NCBI GenBank assembly: GCA_002050125.1
Contig: MWTA01000029.1
Span: 1 to 57,541 of the forward strand
DNA length: 57,541 nt
Direction: 5' to 3'
From: Anaerolineae bacterium UTCFX2
Lineage (GTDB): Bacteria > Chloroflexota > Anaerolineae > Anaerolineales > UBA4823
The notes under the pieces: model-generated
The model's input: only the letters and a program-made list of their open reading frames with translations
What the model was told of the DNA's origin: nothing
Databases searched by the model: none
Program-made: the position numbers and the translations under genes
Shown here: piece by piece, positions 17,381 to 24,530 of the stretch
How the letters are laid out: every line of letters starts with the position of its first letter
Position numbering within the stretch: position 1 is the stretch's first letter

Positions 17381-18482
17381 AGATCTGTAACGTCAACCGC
17401 GCAGTGCGCTCCCAGGAAAATTCTGCGGCTCGTTTGATCCCCGCCTGCGACAGGCGCATCTGAAGAGCAGGGTTGTTTAGCAGGGTTTGAAGTGCATCCG
17501 TCAGAGCTTGCTCGTCCAAAGGAGGGATAAGCAAGCCCGCCGGTCCGATGTTCTCCGCTAAGGCTGCGACATCCGTTGCGATCACGGGCGTTCCGCAAGC
17601 CATGGCTTCCATTGGTGGAAAACCAAAGCCCTCATACGTCGATGGATAGACCAGCGCCTGAGCGAGATTATAAACGATTGGAAGCTCGTCGTCGGAAAAA
17701 TAGCCCGCAAAATGCACTTTGTCCCGAAGATGCAGCGCCTTGATCAACTGTTCGACCTGGCGGCTGCCCCACCCCTTCTTTCCCGCCAACACCAGCGAGG
17801 GAAAACCTGGACGCTCAACTAAGCGGGCATGAGTCTTCAGCAGCAGCGGGAGGTTCTTGCGCGGTTCGATTAACCCAACAAAAAGGATGAATGCATCCGG
17901 CAAGCTGAACCTGCTTCGGTAATCCGCCAGGACCTGCGGGTCGCGGATGGGTCGGAACGCCTGTGATACGCCAAGCGGCGTGACATGGATGCGGTCGGAC
18001 GGCAAACCCAGGATGCGCATTGCGTCGCGGCGGGTGCTGGCGGAGTTGGCGATCAACGCCGCAGCCCGCCTCGCGCTCAGGCGGATCAGGCGCGGGAAAA
18101 GCAATCGTTTGGGTCGTGTGTGCAGCTCCGGGAAGAGGAAGAAAGTCATGTCGTGGAAAGTCACGACCGACGGACAGGACAGGGCATAAGGGCTGGTGTA
18201 GTGCAGCGAATGGAGCAGATCAAGGCCGTGGCGGCGGGCAAGCGCAGGCAGCCGGATCTGTTCCCAGACCAGGCGCAGAGGGCTCGCAAGATCCGGCGCA
18301 GCGACCCATTCCAGGTTCTGCGTGGGGAGTTCTCCAATCTGCCGCCGCCCCGCCGGCGTGGCAAAGACCACAAAGCGATGCGCGCTGGTTTGCAAGGGCA
18401 GATGGCGGATCAACTCGATGATGTATTTTCCAGCTCCGAACGGCTGCGCCGGGAGCGGAGTAGCGTCAATCCCAATTTTCAT
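17364..18482 (-). CDS. GT4 glycosyltransferase
   Basis: A 372-residue GT-B fold enzyme. The N-terminus MKIGIDATPLPAQPFGAGKY is typical of GT4 mannosyl-type transferases. The C-terminal domain has LFVGLIEPRKNLPLLL, VYPSTYEGFGFPPMEAMACG (the EX7E donor-binding motif) and GTPVIATDVAALAE. It is a retaining cytoplasmic enzyme acting on a lipid-linked glycan. The gene starts 19 bases after the upstream GT2 stop and overlaps the next gene. Confidence 0.9.
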   Translation of the reverse strand: MKIGIDATPLPAQPFGAGKYIIELIRHLPLQTSAHRFVVFATPAGRRQIGELPTQNLEWVAAPDLASPLRLVWEQIRLPALARRHGLDLLHSLHYTSPYALSCPSVVTFHDMTFFLFPELHTRPKRLLFPRLIRLSARRAAALIANSASTRRDAMRILGLPSDRIHVTPLGVSQAFRPIRDPQVLADYRSRFSLPDAFILFVGLIEPRKNLPLLLKTHARLVERPGFPSLVLAGKKGWGSRQVEQLIKALHLRDKVHFAGYFSDDELPIVYNLAQALVYPSTYEGFGFPPMEAMACGTPVIATDVAALAENIGPAGLLIPPLDEQALTDALQTLLNNPALQMRLSQAGIKRAAEFSWERTARLTLQIYESLG

Positions 18483-18501
18483 CGACCTTTACCGGCGGTT
18501 T

Positions 18502-20037
18502 TCACGGCTGCATGAGACGCCAGACCAGATTTCTACCAATCCAATAGACCAGCGCCTCCACCCCTTCGATTTTGACGATGCGAACGAGGCGCCTCAGCGT
18601 CCCAGGGGTAGGAATTTCACAGCCCGGATCGATCTCGGGCAGGGCGAGGTCTGGGTTTGTGCAGATCAACGGGAGATAGTCGCTGACGATGCGATCCCAG
18701 GTCAACTGGGGATATCCTGCACGGACCGCCAGGACGGGCGCGCCGCGCTGCAATTCGAAAAGCTGTCTGTCCGTGATTCGGCGGCGGGCTTGCAAAATCC
18801 GGCGCTGGGGCAAAAGCGCGCTCAACGCGCGCAGATAATCCCTCCAGCCGCGCCAAACTGCCCGAACCGACCGCCATTTGCCCTGAAGCAGGTAGAACGC
18901 CAGCCTGATCAGATCTTCCGCCAAGTAGGCGCATAAAAAACCCCAAAAATAACCCCGCCCATTGATGCGCGTGATCCAGCGCAGGCGTCCATAAGTCACC
19001 TGTTGCAGCTTTTCGGGTTTGAGCGCGGCGCGCTCGCCTGGCAAAGCGCCAAACGCGTGTTCCGCCAGCGCGTCCGGCGCCGCCCGGATGTCAAAGCCCA
19101 AAAGGCGGGCGCGGTAGCACCATTCGCTGTCCTCATAATAGAGCGGGAATCCTTCGTCGAACGTACCGACCGCCTGGATCGCCCAGCTTGAGATCAGCGC
19201 CGCGGCAAAACAGGCGGACGGCAGTTTTTCCCAATGGTCGAACTGACCCAGATCCAGATGACCGAGCCCGAGGTCGGTACCCCAGGAAAACTTACCCACG
19301 AGGTTGCCCAACCCGTTTAGAAACGCGGGCGCGGATAACAGGCGCAGCTTTGGCGCGACTGCCGCACAGTCTGGATGATTGCGGGCGGCGGCGATCATGT
19401 GCGCCAGGGCGTCGCGTTGCAGGCATACGTCCGGGTTGAGCAGCAGCAAGTAATCGCCCTGGGCAGCTCGCACCGCGGTGTTGAGCGCCCGCGCCAGCGA
19501 GCCTCGCCCGGCAAGATCAATCTGACGAACCTGCGGGTAGTTGCGCAGCAGCCAATCGGCGGATCCGTCCTGCGGTCCGTTGTCTGCGAAGAGGATCTCA
19601 TCCGGCGGGCAGGATTGGGACGCGAGGCTGGCGAGGCAGCCCTCCAGCCAGGGGCGGCTGTTGTATCCGACCAGGATCGCCGAAACCCGCCCGCAGTCTG
19701 GCGGGGCAGAGACGGGAGTGGGCGGTGAGGGGTCGGTTCGCCTTAGCAGATCCGCTTGCGCCAGACAAGCCAGCCCGGCGCGCATCTGGGTCTGTGTGCA
19801 GTCTTTGGGTTGAAAGGTCTGGAGAACCTCTTCCAGGGTGCGCCCCTGAGCCACAGTCCACAACTCAAGCACCCGCCGGTCGATCCACACCTGCCAGCCC
19901 TGGGCAGTCGTGAGCATGATCCTGCGCCCGGTGATGTGCGGGCGCACCCCAGGCGGGGCGTGATAGCGCGGGTTGGGGGGACTGGAGTTCAAAGATGCCA
20001 TTTTCAGTAGGCAGAGCGCCGGTCGGGGGTCATTCAA
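18502..20037 (-). CDS. GT2 glycosyltransferase with N-terminal PqqD-like domain
   Basis: This is a 511-residue fusion. Residues ~30-100 resemble the PqqD/winged-helix fold (ITGRRIMLTTAQGWQVWIDR, then AGLACLAQADLLRR). Residues ~115-350 are a GT2 domain with SAILVGYNSRPWLEG, FADNGPQDGS, LLLLNPDVCL and YYEDSEWCYRARLLGF. The C-terminal ~150 residues are unassigned and basic, with amphipathic or membrane-touching segments. The start could be a TTG at 20037, overlapping the preceding stop as TTGA, or the ATG at 20001; the PqqD-like part begins after both. PqqD-type domains bind peptides in RiPP systems, so its presence on a glycosyltransferase is notable. Domain assignment is by eye. Confidence 0.75.
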   Translation of the reverse strand: MNDPRPALCLLKMASLNSSPPNPRYHAPPGVRPHITGRRIMLTTAQGWQVWIDRRVLELWTVAQGRTLEEVLQTFQPKDCTQTQMRAGLACLAQADLLRRTDPSPPTPVSAPPDCGRVSAILVGYNSRPWLEGCLASLASQSCPPDEILFADNGPQDGSADWLLRNYPQVRQIDLAGRGSLARALNTAVRAAQGDYLLLLNPDVCLQRDALAHMIAAARNHPDCAAVAPKLRLLSAPAFLNGLGNLVGKFSWGTDLGLGHLDLGQFDHWEKLPSACFAAALISSWAIQAVGTFDEGFPLYYEDSEWCYRARLLGFDIRAAPDALAEHAFGALPGERAALKPEKLQQVTYGRLRWITRINGRGYFWGFLCAYLAEDLIRLAFYLLQGKWRSVRAVWRGWRDYLRALSALLPQRRILQARRRITDRQLFELQRGAPVLAVRAGYPQLTWDRIVSDYLPLICTNPDLALPEIDPGCEIPTPGTLRRLVRIVKIEGVEALVYWIGRNLVWRLMQP

Positions 20038-21035
20038 TTGCGGGCGCGGCGCGAAAAACGCCTGCCGCGCAGATAAGGGCTGAGAAGTTGGCGGTCGAGC
20101 GCCCGCTCAATCTGCTCCACCGTCGCCGGGCGGGCGGTCTGAACCCTTTTGCGCTGGCGGAGCGCCCTGGGGAGTTCCCGATAGGCGTCGAGCTTGGCTT
20201 TCCAGACCGGCTTTGCCTGGCCGCGCAGCGTGTAATAAGCTAGAAAGAAAATGGTCGCAAGCAGGTGCGCCGGCAAATACTTCCAGAACAGCCAGCCCGG
20301 CATATTCGCAAAGTAACACCAGACCGTATTGCGCTGAACCTGGTACACCGTGGCGTCGCTCTCCGCCCCGTAGGTCGCCGAACCGATGTGAGCGACAACC
20401 GCGGCGGGCACGTACAGACAGCGGCAGCCCATTAGGCGCAGGCGGAACCCCAGGTCGATATCCTCATGATGGCTTACGAAGGACTCGTCAAAGCCGCCGG
20501 CTGCCAGGAACCGCTCACGGTTGTAGACCGCTGCGGCTGCACAGGGACTGAACACTTCGCCAAAATCTCGGCAAGCCTGGTTCAGGGGGGTGTGGTTGTC
20601 TCGAGACCAGGCATGCCCGCTGATGTTTAGCACGTCCCCGCTGCTCTGGACGCACTCCGGATGCTGAGCCTGGATGATCAGCGAGCTAAAGAAAGTGTCC
20701 TCCGGGTTTGCACGGATCGCCTGCGCCATGGCTGAGAGCCAGCCGGGTTCGGGGAACGCGTCGTTGTTGAGCGTAGCCAGCCATTCCCCGCGGGCGAGGG
20801 CTGCGCCGCGGTTATTGGCGATGGCAAAACCAAGATTCGTCTCGAAGCGGACGATCTGCGCGCCGGGATAATTCGTCTGCACGATCTCGAGCGAACGGTC
20901 GGTCGAGGCGTTGTCCAGCACGATCAACTCGAAGTCCCGATAAGTCTGGGCGGAAAGGGCTTCGAGGCAGCGCGACAGGAAGCGTTCGCCGTTGCGGTTT
21001 AGCAGGAGTACGGAAAAAAAGGGCTGACCAGTCAA
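20034..21035 (-). CDS. GT2 glycosyltransferase, rhamnosyltransferase-like
   Basis: A 333-residue family 2 enzyme: FSVLLLNRNGERFL, VLDNASTDRS, LATLNNDAFPEP (DxD-equivalent NND) and HHEDIDLGFRLRLMG are in order. A hydrophobic segment (YLPAHLLATIFFLAYYTLRG) precedes a basic tail. The start appears to be TTG 21035 with no obvious ribosome-binding site. It is the first minus-strand gene of the 8038-21035 run, divergent from the FAAL-like gene. Its stop overlaps the next gene by four bases. Confidence 0.85.
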   Translation of the reverse strand: MTGQPFFSVLLLNRNGERFLSRCLEALSAQTYRDFELIVLDNASTDRSLEIVQTNYPGAQIVRFETNLGFAIANNRGAALARGEWLATLNNDAFPEPGWLSAMAQAIRANPEDTFFSSLIIQAQHPECVQSSGDVLNISGHAWSRDNHTPLNQACRDFGEVFSPCAAAAVYNRERFLAAGGFDESFVSHHEDIDLGFRLRLMGCRCLYVPAAVVAHIGSATYGAESDATVYQVQRNTVWCYFANMPGWLFWKYLPAHLLATIFFLAYYTLRGQAKPVWKAKLDAYRELPRALRQRKRVQTARPATVEQIERALDRQLLSPYLRGRRFSRRARN

Positions 21036-21132
21036 TAGGGTTCAGGACCGTTCGCGGCGCAGAGCGGAGGCGCGGGTCATGATAAAATCGGCTAATTACA
21101 CGAGAGTTGGAGCGAAGGATCGCCGATCAAAG
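21036..21132. promoter_or_regulatory. Divergent promoter region between the GT2 and FAAL-like genes
   Basis: The region must drive the plus-strand FAAL/ACP pair and probably the minus-strand run starting at 21035. TAAAAT at 21083-21088 is a candidate plus-strand -10. GGAGG at 21066-21070 precedes an in-frame ATG at 21079, which would add 18 residues to the FAAL-like protein. No strong -35 is visible in either direction. Confidence 0.35.
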
Positions 21133-22848
21133 ATGGACATCGCGGCTTATGAAACGCTGACGCAGGCTGTGCAGCGCCAGGCGGCTGAAACGCCGGAGCG
21201 CACCGCCTTGATTGTCTTGGGCGAGACAGGGGAGGAATTCGAGATCAGCGCCGGAGAATTTCATCGCCAGGCTTCGCAGTACGCCTGGGCGCTCGCCGGC
21301 GCCGGGATTGGAGCGGAGGACCTGGTCATCCTGGTGCTGCGCCATTCACCGGAGCTGCTGTTTGCCTTTTGGGGCGCGCTGTACCTGGGCACGATCGGCT
21401 CGATCTTCCCTTTTCTCACCGACCGGCTCGATCCCGAAATCTACCTGGAGCGGGTGCGCGAACTGGTGATCCATGCGCGGGCGCGCGCCGTGATCACCTA
21501 TCCCGAATTCGAGCCACGCTTGAAGAGCCTGCTGGCGGGCGCGGATTGCCAGGTGATGAGCGTGGCAGATGTGATCCAGGCTTCAGGTCAGCCGTCCGCG
21601 GCGCAGTCGTGGCAGTCCTTCTCCGCCGAGAAGATCGCCTTCTTACAGCACAGCAGCGGCACAACCGGGCTTCAGAAAGGGGTGGCGCTCTCTCACCGTT
21701 CGGTGCTTAACCAGATTCGCGCCTACAGCCGGGCAATCGAGCTCAATTCACAGGACGTGATCGTGAGTTGGCTGCCGCTGTATCACGACATGGGTCTTAT
21801 CGCCGGGTTTGTGATGCCGCTGGTCGCCGGCGTTCCGCTGGTTTTGATGTCGCCTTTCAAGTGGGTCGTGGATCCGAAAACCCTTTTGTGGGCTATCCAT
21901 CAATGGCGCGGTACGCTTTGCTGGCTGCCCAATTTTGCTTACAATCACATGGCGCGGGTGATTCGCCAGCCGGACCTCAAGGGGTTGGACCTTTCGAGCA
22001 TGCGGGCGTTCATCAACTGCTCCGAGCCGGTCTATTTGCACAGTCACGCGGTTTTTGCCAGCAAGCTGGCGCTGCATGGGGTCAAGAGTGAGATGCTCTC
22101 GACCTGTTATGCGATGGCGGAGAACACCTTTGCGGTGACTCAAAACCCGGTTGGCGCGCCCGCCCGCACCGATTGGGTCAGCTTGCGTGAGCTTCAGGAG
22201 CAGCGGCGGGCGGTCGCGGTCGAGCCCGGCGCGCCCGGTTCGACCGCGATGGTGAGCTGTGGTTTTCCGATCGACGGAACCCAGGTCCGCATTGTGGATG
22301 AAGGGGGCGAAATTCTCCCCGAGCGGCGGGTGGGCGAGATTGCGCTGCGCAGCGATTGCATGTTGAGCGGTTACTACCGCCGTCCCGAGTTGACCGAAGA
22401 AGCCATCCGTTCCGGGTGGTACTTCACCGGAGATATGGGCTACCTGGCTGAGGGCGAATTGTTCGTCACCGGGCGCAAAAAGGACCTGATCATCGTCGGA
22501 GGCAAGAACATCTACCCCCAGGATTTGGAAGCGATCGCCAGCCAGATATCCGGGGTTGTCCCCGGCAGGTGCGCCGCCTTTGGGCTTTACGATGCCGAGC
22601 TCGGTTCCGAGAAAATTGTAATGGTCTGCGAGGTGGACGAGGCCGGTCTGGCTGCCCAGGGTTATAAATCGCTGGAACTGGAACTGCGCAAACGGGTCGT
22701 CCAGCAAAGCGAGGTGGCGCTTTCCGACGTCCGGCTGGTGAGCCGCCGCTGGCTGCTCAAGACATCCAGCGGGAAGGTCGCCCGCTCGGTAAACCGCGAT
22801 AAATACCTGCGCGAGTTCGGGCAAGAAGATGACATTGAAGTTGAATAA
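21133..22848 (+). CDS. Fatty-acyl-AMP-ligase-like adenylate-forming enzyme
   Basis: A 571-residue ANL-superfamily enzyme expected to adenylate a carboxylic acid and load it on a carrier protein. Motifs: SSGTTGLQKGV (about 174-184, ATP binding), WLPLYHDMGLI, YFTGDMGYL, VTGRKKDLIIVGGKNIYP, and the C-terminal LLKTSSGKVAR with the catalytic lysine. WLPLYHDMGLI and CYAMAENTFA are characteristic of fatty-acyl-AMP ligases. A free acyl carrier protein follows 23 bases downstream and is the obvious partner. I chose the ATG at 21133 by the normal N-terminus of the family; 21079 has the better ribosome-binding site. No ketosynthase or transferase is adjacent, so the fate of the acyl group is unknown. 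Confidence 0.87.
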   Translation: MDIAAYETLTQAVQRQAAETPERTALIVLGETGEEFEISAGEFHRQASQYAWALAGAGIGAEDLVILVLRHSPELLFAFWGALYLGTIGSIFPFLTDRLDPEIYLERVRELVIHARARAVITYPEFEPRLKSLLAGADCQVMSVADVIQASGQPSAAQSWQSFSAEKIAFLQHSSGTTGLQKGVALSHRSVLNQIRAYSRAIELNSQDVIVSWLPLYHDMGLIAGFVMPLVAGVPLVLMSPFKWVVDPKTLLWAIHQWRGTLCWLPNFAYNHMARVIRQPDLKGLDLSSMRAFINCSEPVYLHSHAVFASKLALHGVKSEMLSTCYAMAENTFAVTQNPVGAPARTDWVSLRELQEQRRAVAVEPGAPGSTAMVSCGFPIDGTQVRIVDEGGEILPERRVGEIALRSDCMLSGYYRRPELTEEAIRSGWYFTGDMGYLAEGELFVTGRKKDLIIVGGKNIYPQDLEAIASQISGVVPGRCAAFGLYDAELGSEKIVMVCEVDEAGLAAQGYKSLELELRKRVVQQSEVALSDVRLVSRRWLLKTSSGKVARSVNRDKYLREFGQEDDIEVE

Positions 22849-22871
22849 CCCTGCAGAAAGGGAACTGCATT

Positions 22872-23114
22872 ATGGATATTGAAGCTGCCCTCTCCGATTA
22901 CATCCGCAGTCAGGTTCTCAAACGCCCCAAGTACGAACTTGGAACGGATGACCCGCTGATCTCCAGTGGATTGATCGACTCGTTCCACCTGGTTGATCTG
23001 GCGCTCTTCATCGAGGAGACCTTCGGCGTGCGGATCGATGATACCGAGCTAAATGCCGAGACGTTCGACACGCTTTCCGAGCTGACCAAGCTGGTTCGCC
23101 AGCGCGGCGGTTGA
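22872..23114 (+). CDS. Acyl carrier protein
   Basis: An 80-residue carrier protein with the phosphopantetheine attachment site GLIDSFHL (Ser37). The acidic helix after the serine (LFIEETFGVRIDD) is typical. GAAAGGGA precedes the ATG. It forms a two-gene plus-strand unit with the FAAL-like enzyme, the arrangement of dedicated loading pairs, and is distinct from the second carrier protein at 53581-53838. Confidence 0.88.
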   Translation: MDIEAALSDYIRSQVLKRPKYELGTDDPLISSGLIDSFHLVDLALFIEETFGVRIDDTELNAETFDTLSELTKLVRQRGG

Positions 23115-23130
23115 GCAATGATCATCACAA

Positions 23131-23151
23131 GGCTGTCTTTTTCTGACAGCC
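23131..23151. terminator. Hairpin between convergent ACP and GT4 genes
   Basis: GGCTGTC and GACAGCC form a perfect 7-bp stem around a seven-base T-rich loop. Neither side has a good T-run, so an intrinsic terminator is plausible only by position, 16 bases after the ACP stop and 23 bases from the stop of the opposing GT4 gene. Confidence 0.45.
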
Positions 23152-23174
23152 TCGAACGTCCCGTGGAATCTCAA

Positions 23175-24530
23175 TCAACGATCGTGCAGGTGGGAATAAA
23201 GCTCCTCGAGCTTTTGCAAATGATCAGTAAATGAATAGATGAGAAACGGCCCAGGGAGTTTCAACGCCTGGAGCGTTTCAGGGTCTGCGGCGATGCTGGA
23301 TAGAATGCGGGTCAACTCATCCGGGTCATTGGAGGAGAAGAGGAAGCCGTTTTGCCGGTCGCTGACGACCTCGCCCAGCGCGCCCAGACGCGAGGCGATG
23401 ACCGGTTTGTGGTGTAGCAGCGCTTCGCGGGCAACCAGCGAAAAGGTTTCGGGGACGATGGAGGGGATCACAAGCGCGTCAATCTGCCGGTAAACCTGGC
23501 TGCGCTGGTCAGGCGGAAAGGGTCCCATAAAGCGAATGCGCTCGTCCTGATCGATCAGTTTGGTGAGCCGCTCCATATAAGCTGGCGCGATGTCCTGCCG
23601 ACCGTAGATGTGGAGCCGGACATCCGCCTGGCGGACAGCCCGGAAAGCCTGGATGAGCCGGTCGAAGCCCTTGATGGGAATCACCGATCCAATCGCGCCA
23701 AAAACCAGCGGTCCGCCGGTCGAAGCTGGCTCGGTTGGGTCGGGCGGGTTGATCCCCAGGGGCAAGACGGCGATCTCTTGCGGATACCCGTTGGCGATGT
23801 ATTGTTCGCGCACGTAGGCAGAGGGCGCCAGCAGCCCCGCGCTGAGCAGAAGGGAACGCTTGAAAACCGCATAGCGTTCTTCGAAAACCTGCCGGGAACT
23901 GGCGAGCGCCGGCGGCTGCCGGCTGGCTTCTTGACGGGGGAAGAACCAGCCTCTGATCCGGCGCCGCCCCGCGGGTGGGACCAGGCGCTTGAATAGTCTC
24001 AGCGGGGCGGATTGGGCGGGCGGCAAACCCGGCTGTTCCGCTCCTCCGCGCGTGCAGATGTAACAATCGCCGCCCTGTTGCGGACCCGGACACACGGTAT
24101 CGCGCCAGTCGAACAAATTGATGCGCTGACACAACGCCCAGAAGTCGTGCAGGGTGGTGATGAAGGGGATGTTCTGCGCCGCGGCTACATCCGGCAGGCG
24201 CGCCGATAACGCGATCAGGTGTTGGAAGTGGATCACATCGGGTCGGATTTCTTCCAGCGCAGCCTGGAAGATTTGCTCGATGTGGGGGTCTAGGAAGGTC
24301 TCCCGAAAAGAAACGATCTGTTTGTAATCGTTCACCACCCGGATGAGGCGCTTGCCCTCTTCGATCTCATCCCGAACCGTGTAATCTGGGGCTGAGAAAT
24401 CCGACTCGCGGCAGAATACGCTGACAGTATGACCAGCCTGGTGGAGCGCCCGCGCCAGATCGCTGGTATAGGTTTCGACCCCGCCAAAAGCGGAGGGCGG
24501 CATGCCGTTGGCGACGAGCAGGATCTTCAT
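23175..24530 (-). CDS. GT4 glycosyltransferase with internal cysteine cluster
   Basis: A 451-residue GT-B enzyme beginning MKILLVANGMPPSAFGGVET. The C-terminal domain has FGAIGSVIPIKGFDRLI and PSIVPETFSLVAREALLHHKPV (EX7E motif). Between the halves lies CPGPQQGGDCYICTRGG, a CxnCxxC pattern found in a subset of GT4 enzymes and possibly metal-binding. I place the start at the ATG at 24530, which forms an ATGA overlap with the upstream membrane protein. The frame continues open for ~155 codons upstream, but that is the shadow of the neighbouring gene. It is the last gene of the 57.5-23.2 kb run. Confidence 0.87.
   Translation of the reverse strand: MKILLVANGMPPSAFGGVETYTSDLARALHQAGHTVSVFCRESDFSAPDYTVRDEIEEGKRLIRVVNDYKQIVSFRETFLDPHIEQIFQAALEEIRPDVIHFQHLIALSARLPDVAAAQNIPFITTLHDFWALCQRINLFDWRDTVCPGPQQGGDCYICTRGGAEQPGLPPAQSAPLRLFKRLVPPAGRRRIRGWFFPRQEASRQPPALASSRQVFEERYAVFKRSLLLSAGLLAPSAYVREQYIANGYPQEIAVLPLGINPPDPTEPASTGGPLVFGAIGSVIPIKGFDRLIQAFRAVRQADVRLHIYGRQDIAPAYMERLTKLIDQDERIRFMGPFPPDQRSQVYRQIDALVIPSIVPETFSLVAREALLHHKPVIASRLGALGEVVSDRQNGFLFSSNDPDELTRILSSIAADPETLQALKLPGPFLIYSFTDHLQKLEELYSHLHDR

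Noticed and set aside
21748..22824. Long open frame antisense to the FAAL-like gene
   Set aside because: It has no recognisable domain or start signal and lies entirely opposite a clear enzyme gene; GC-rich codon structure explains it.
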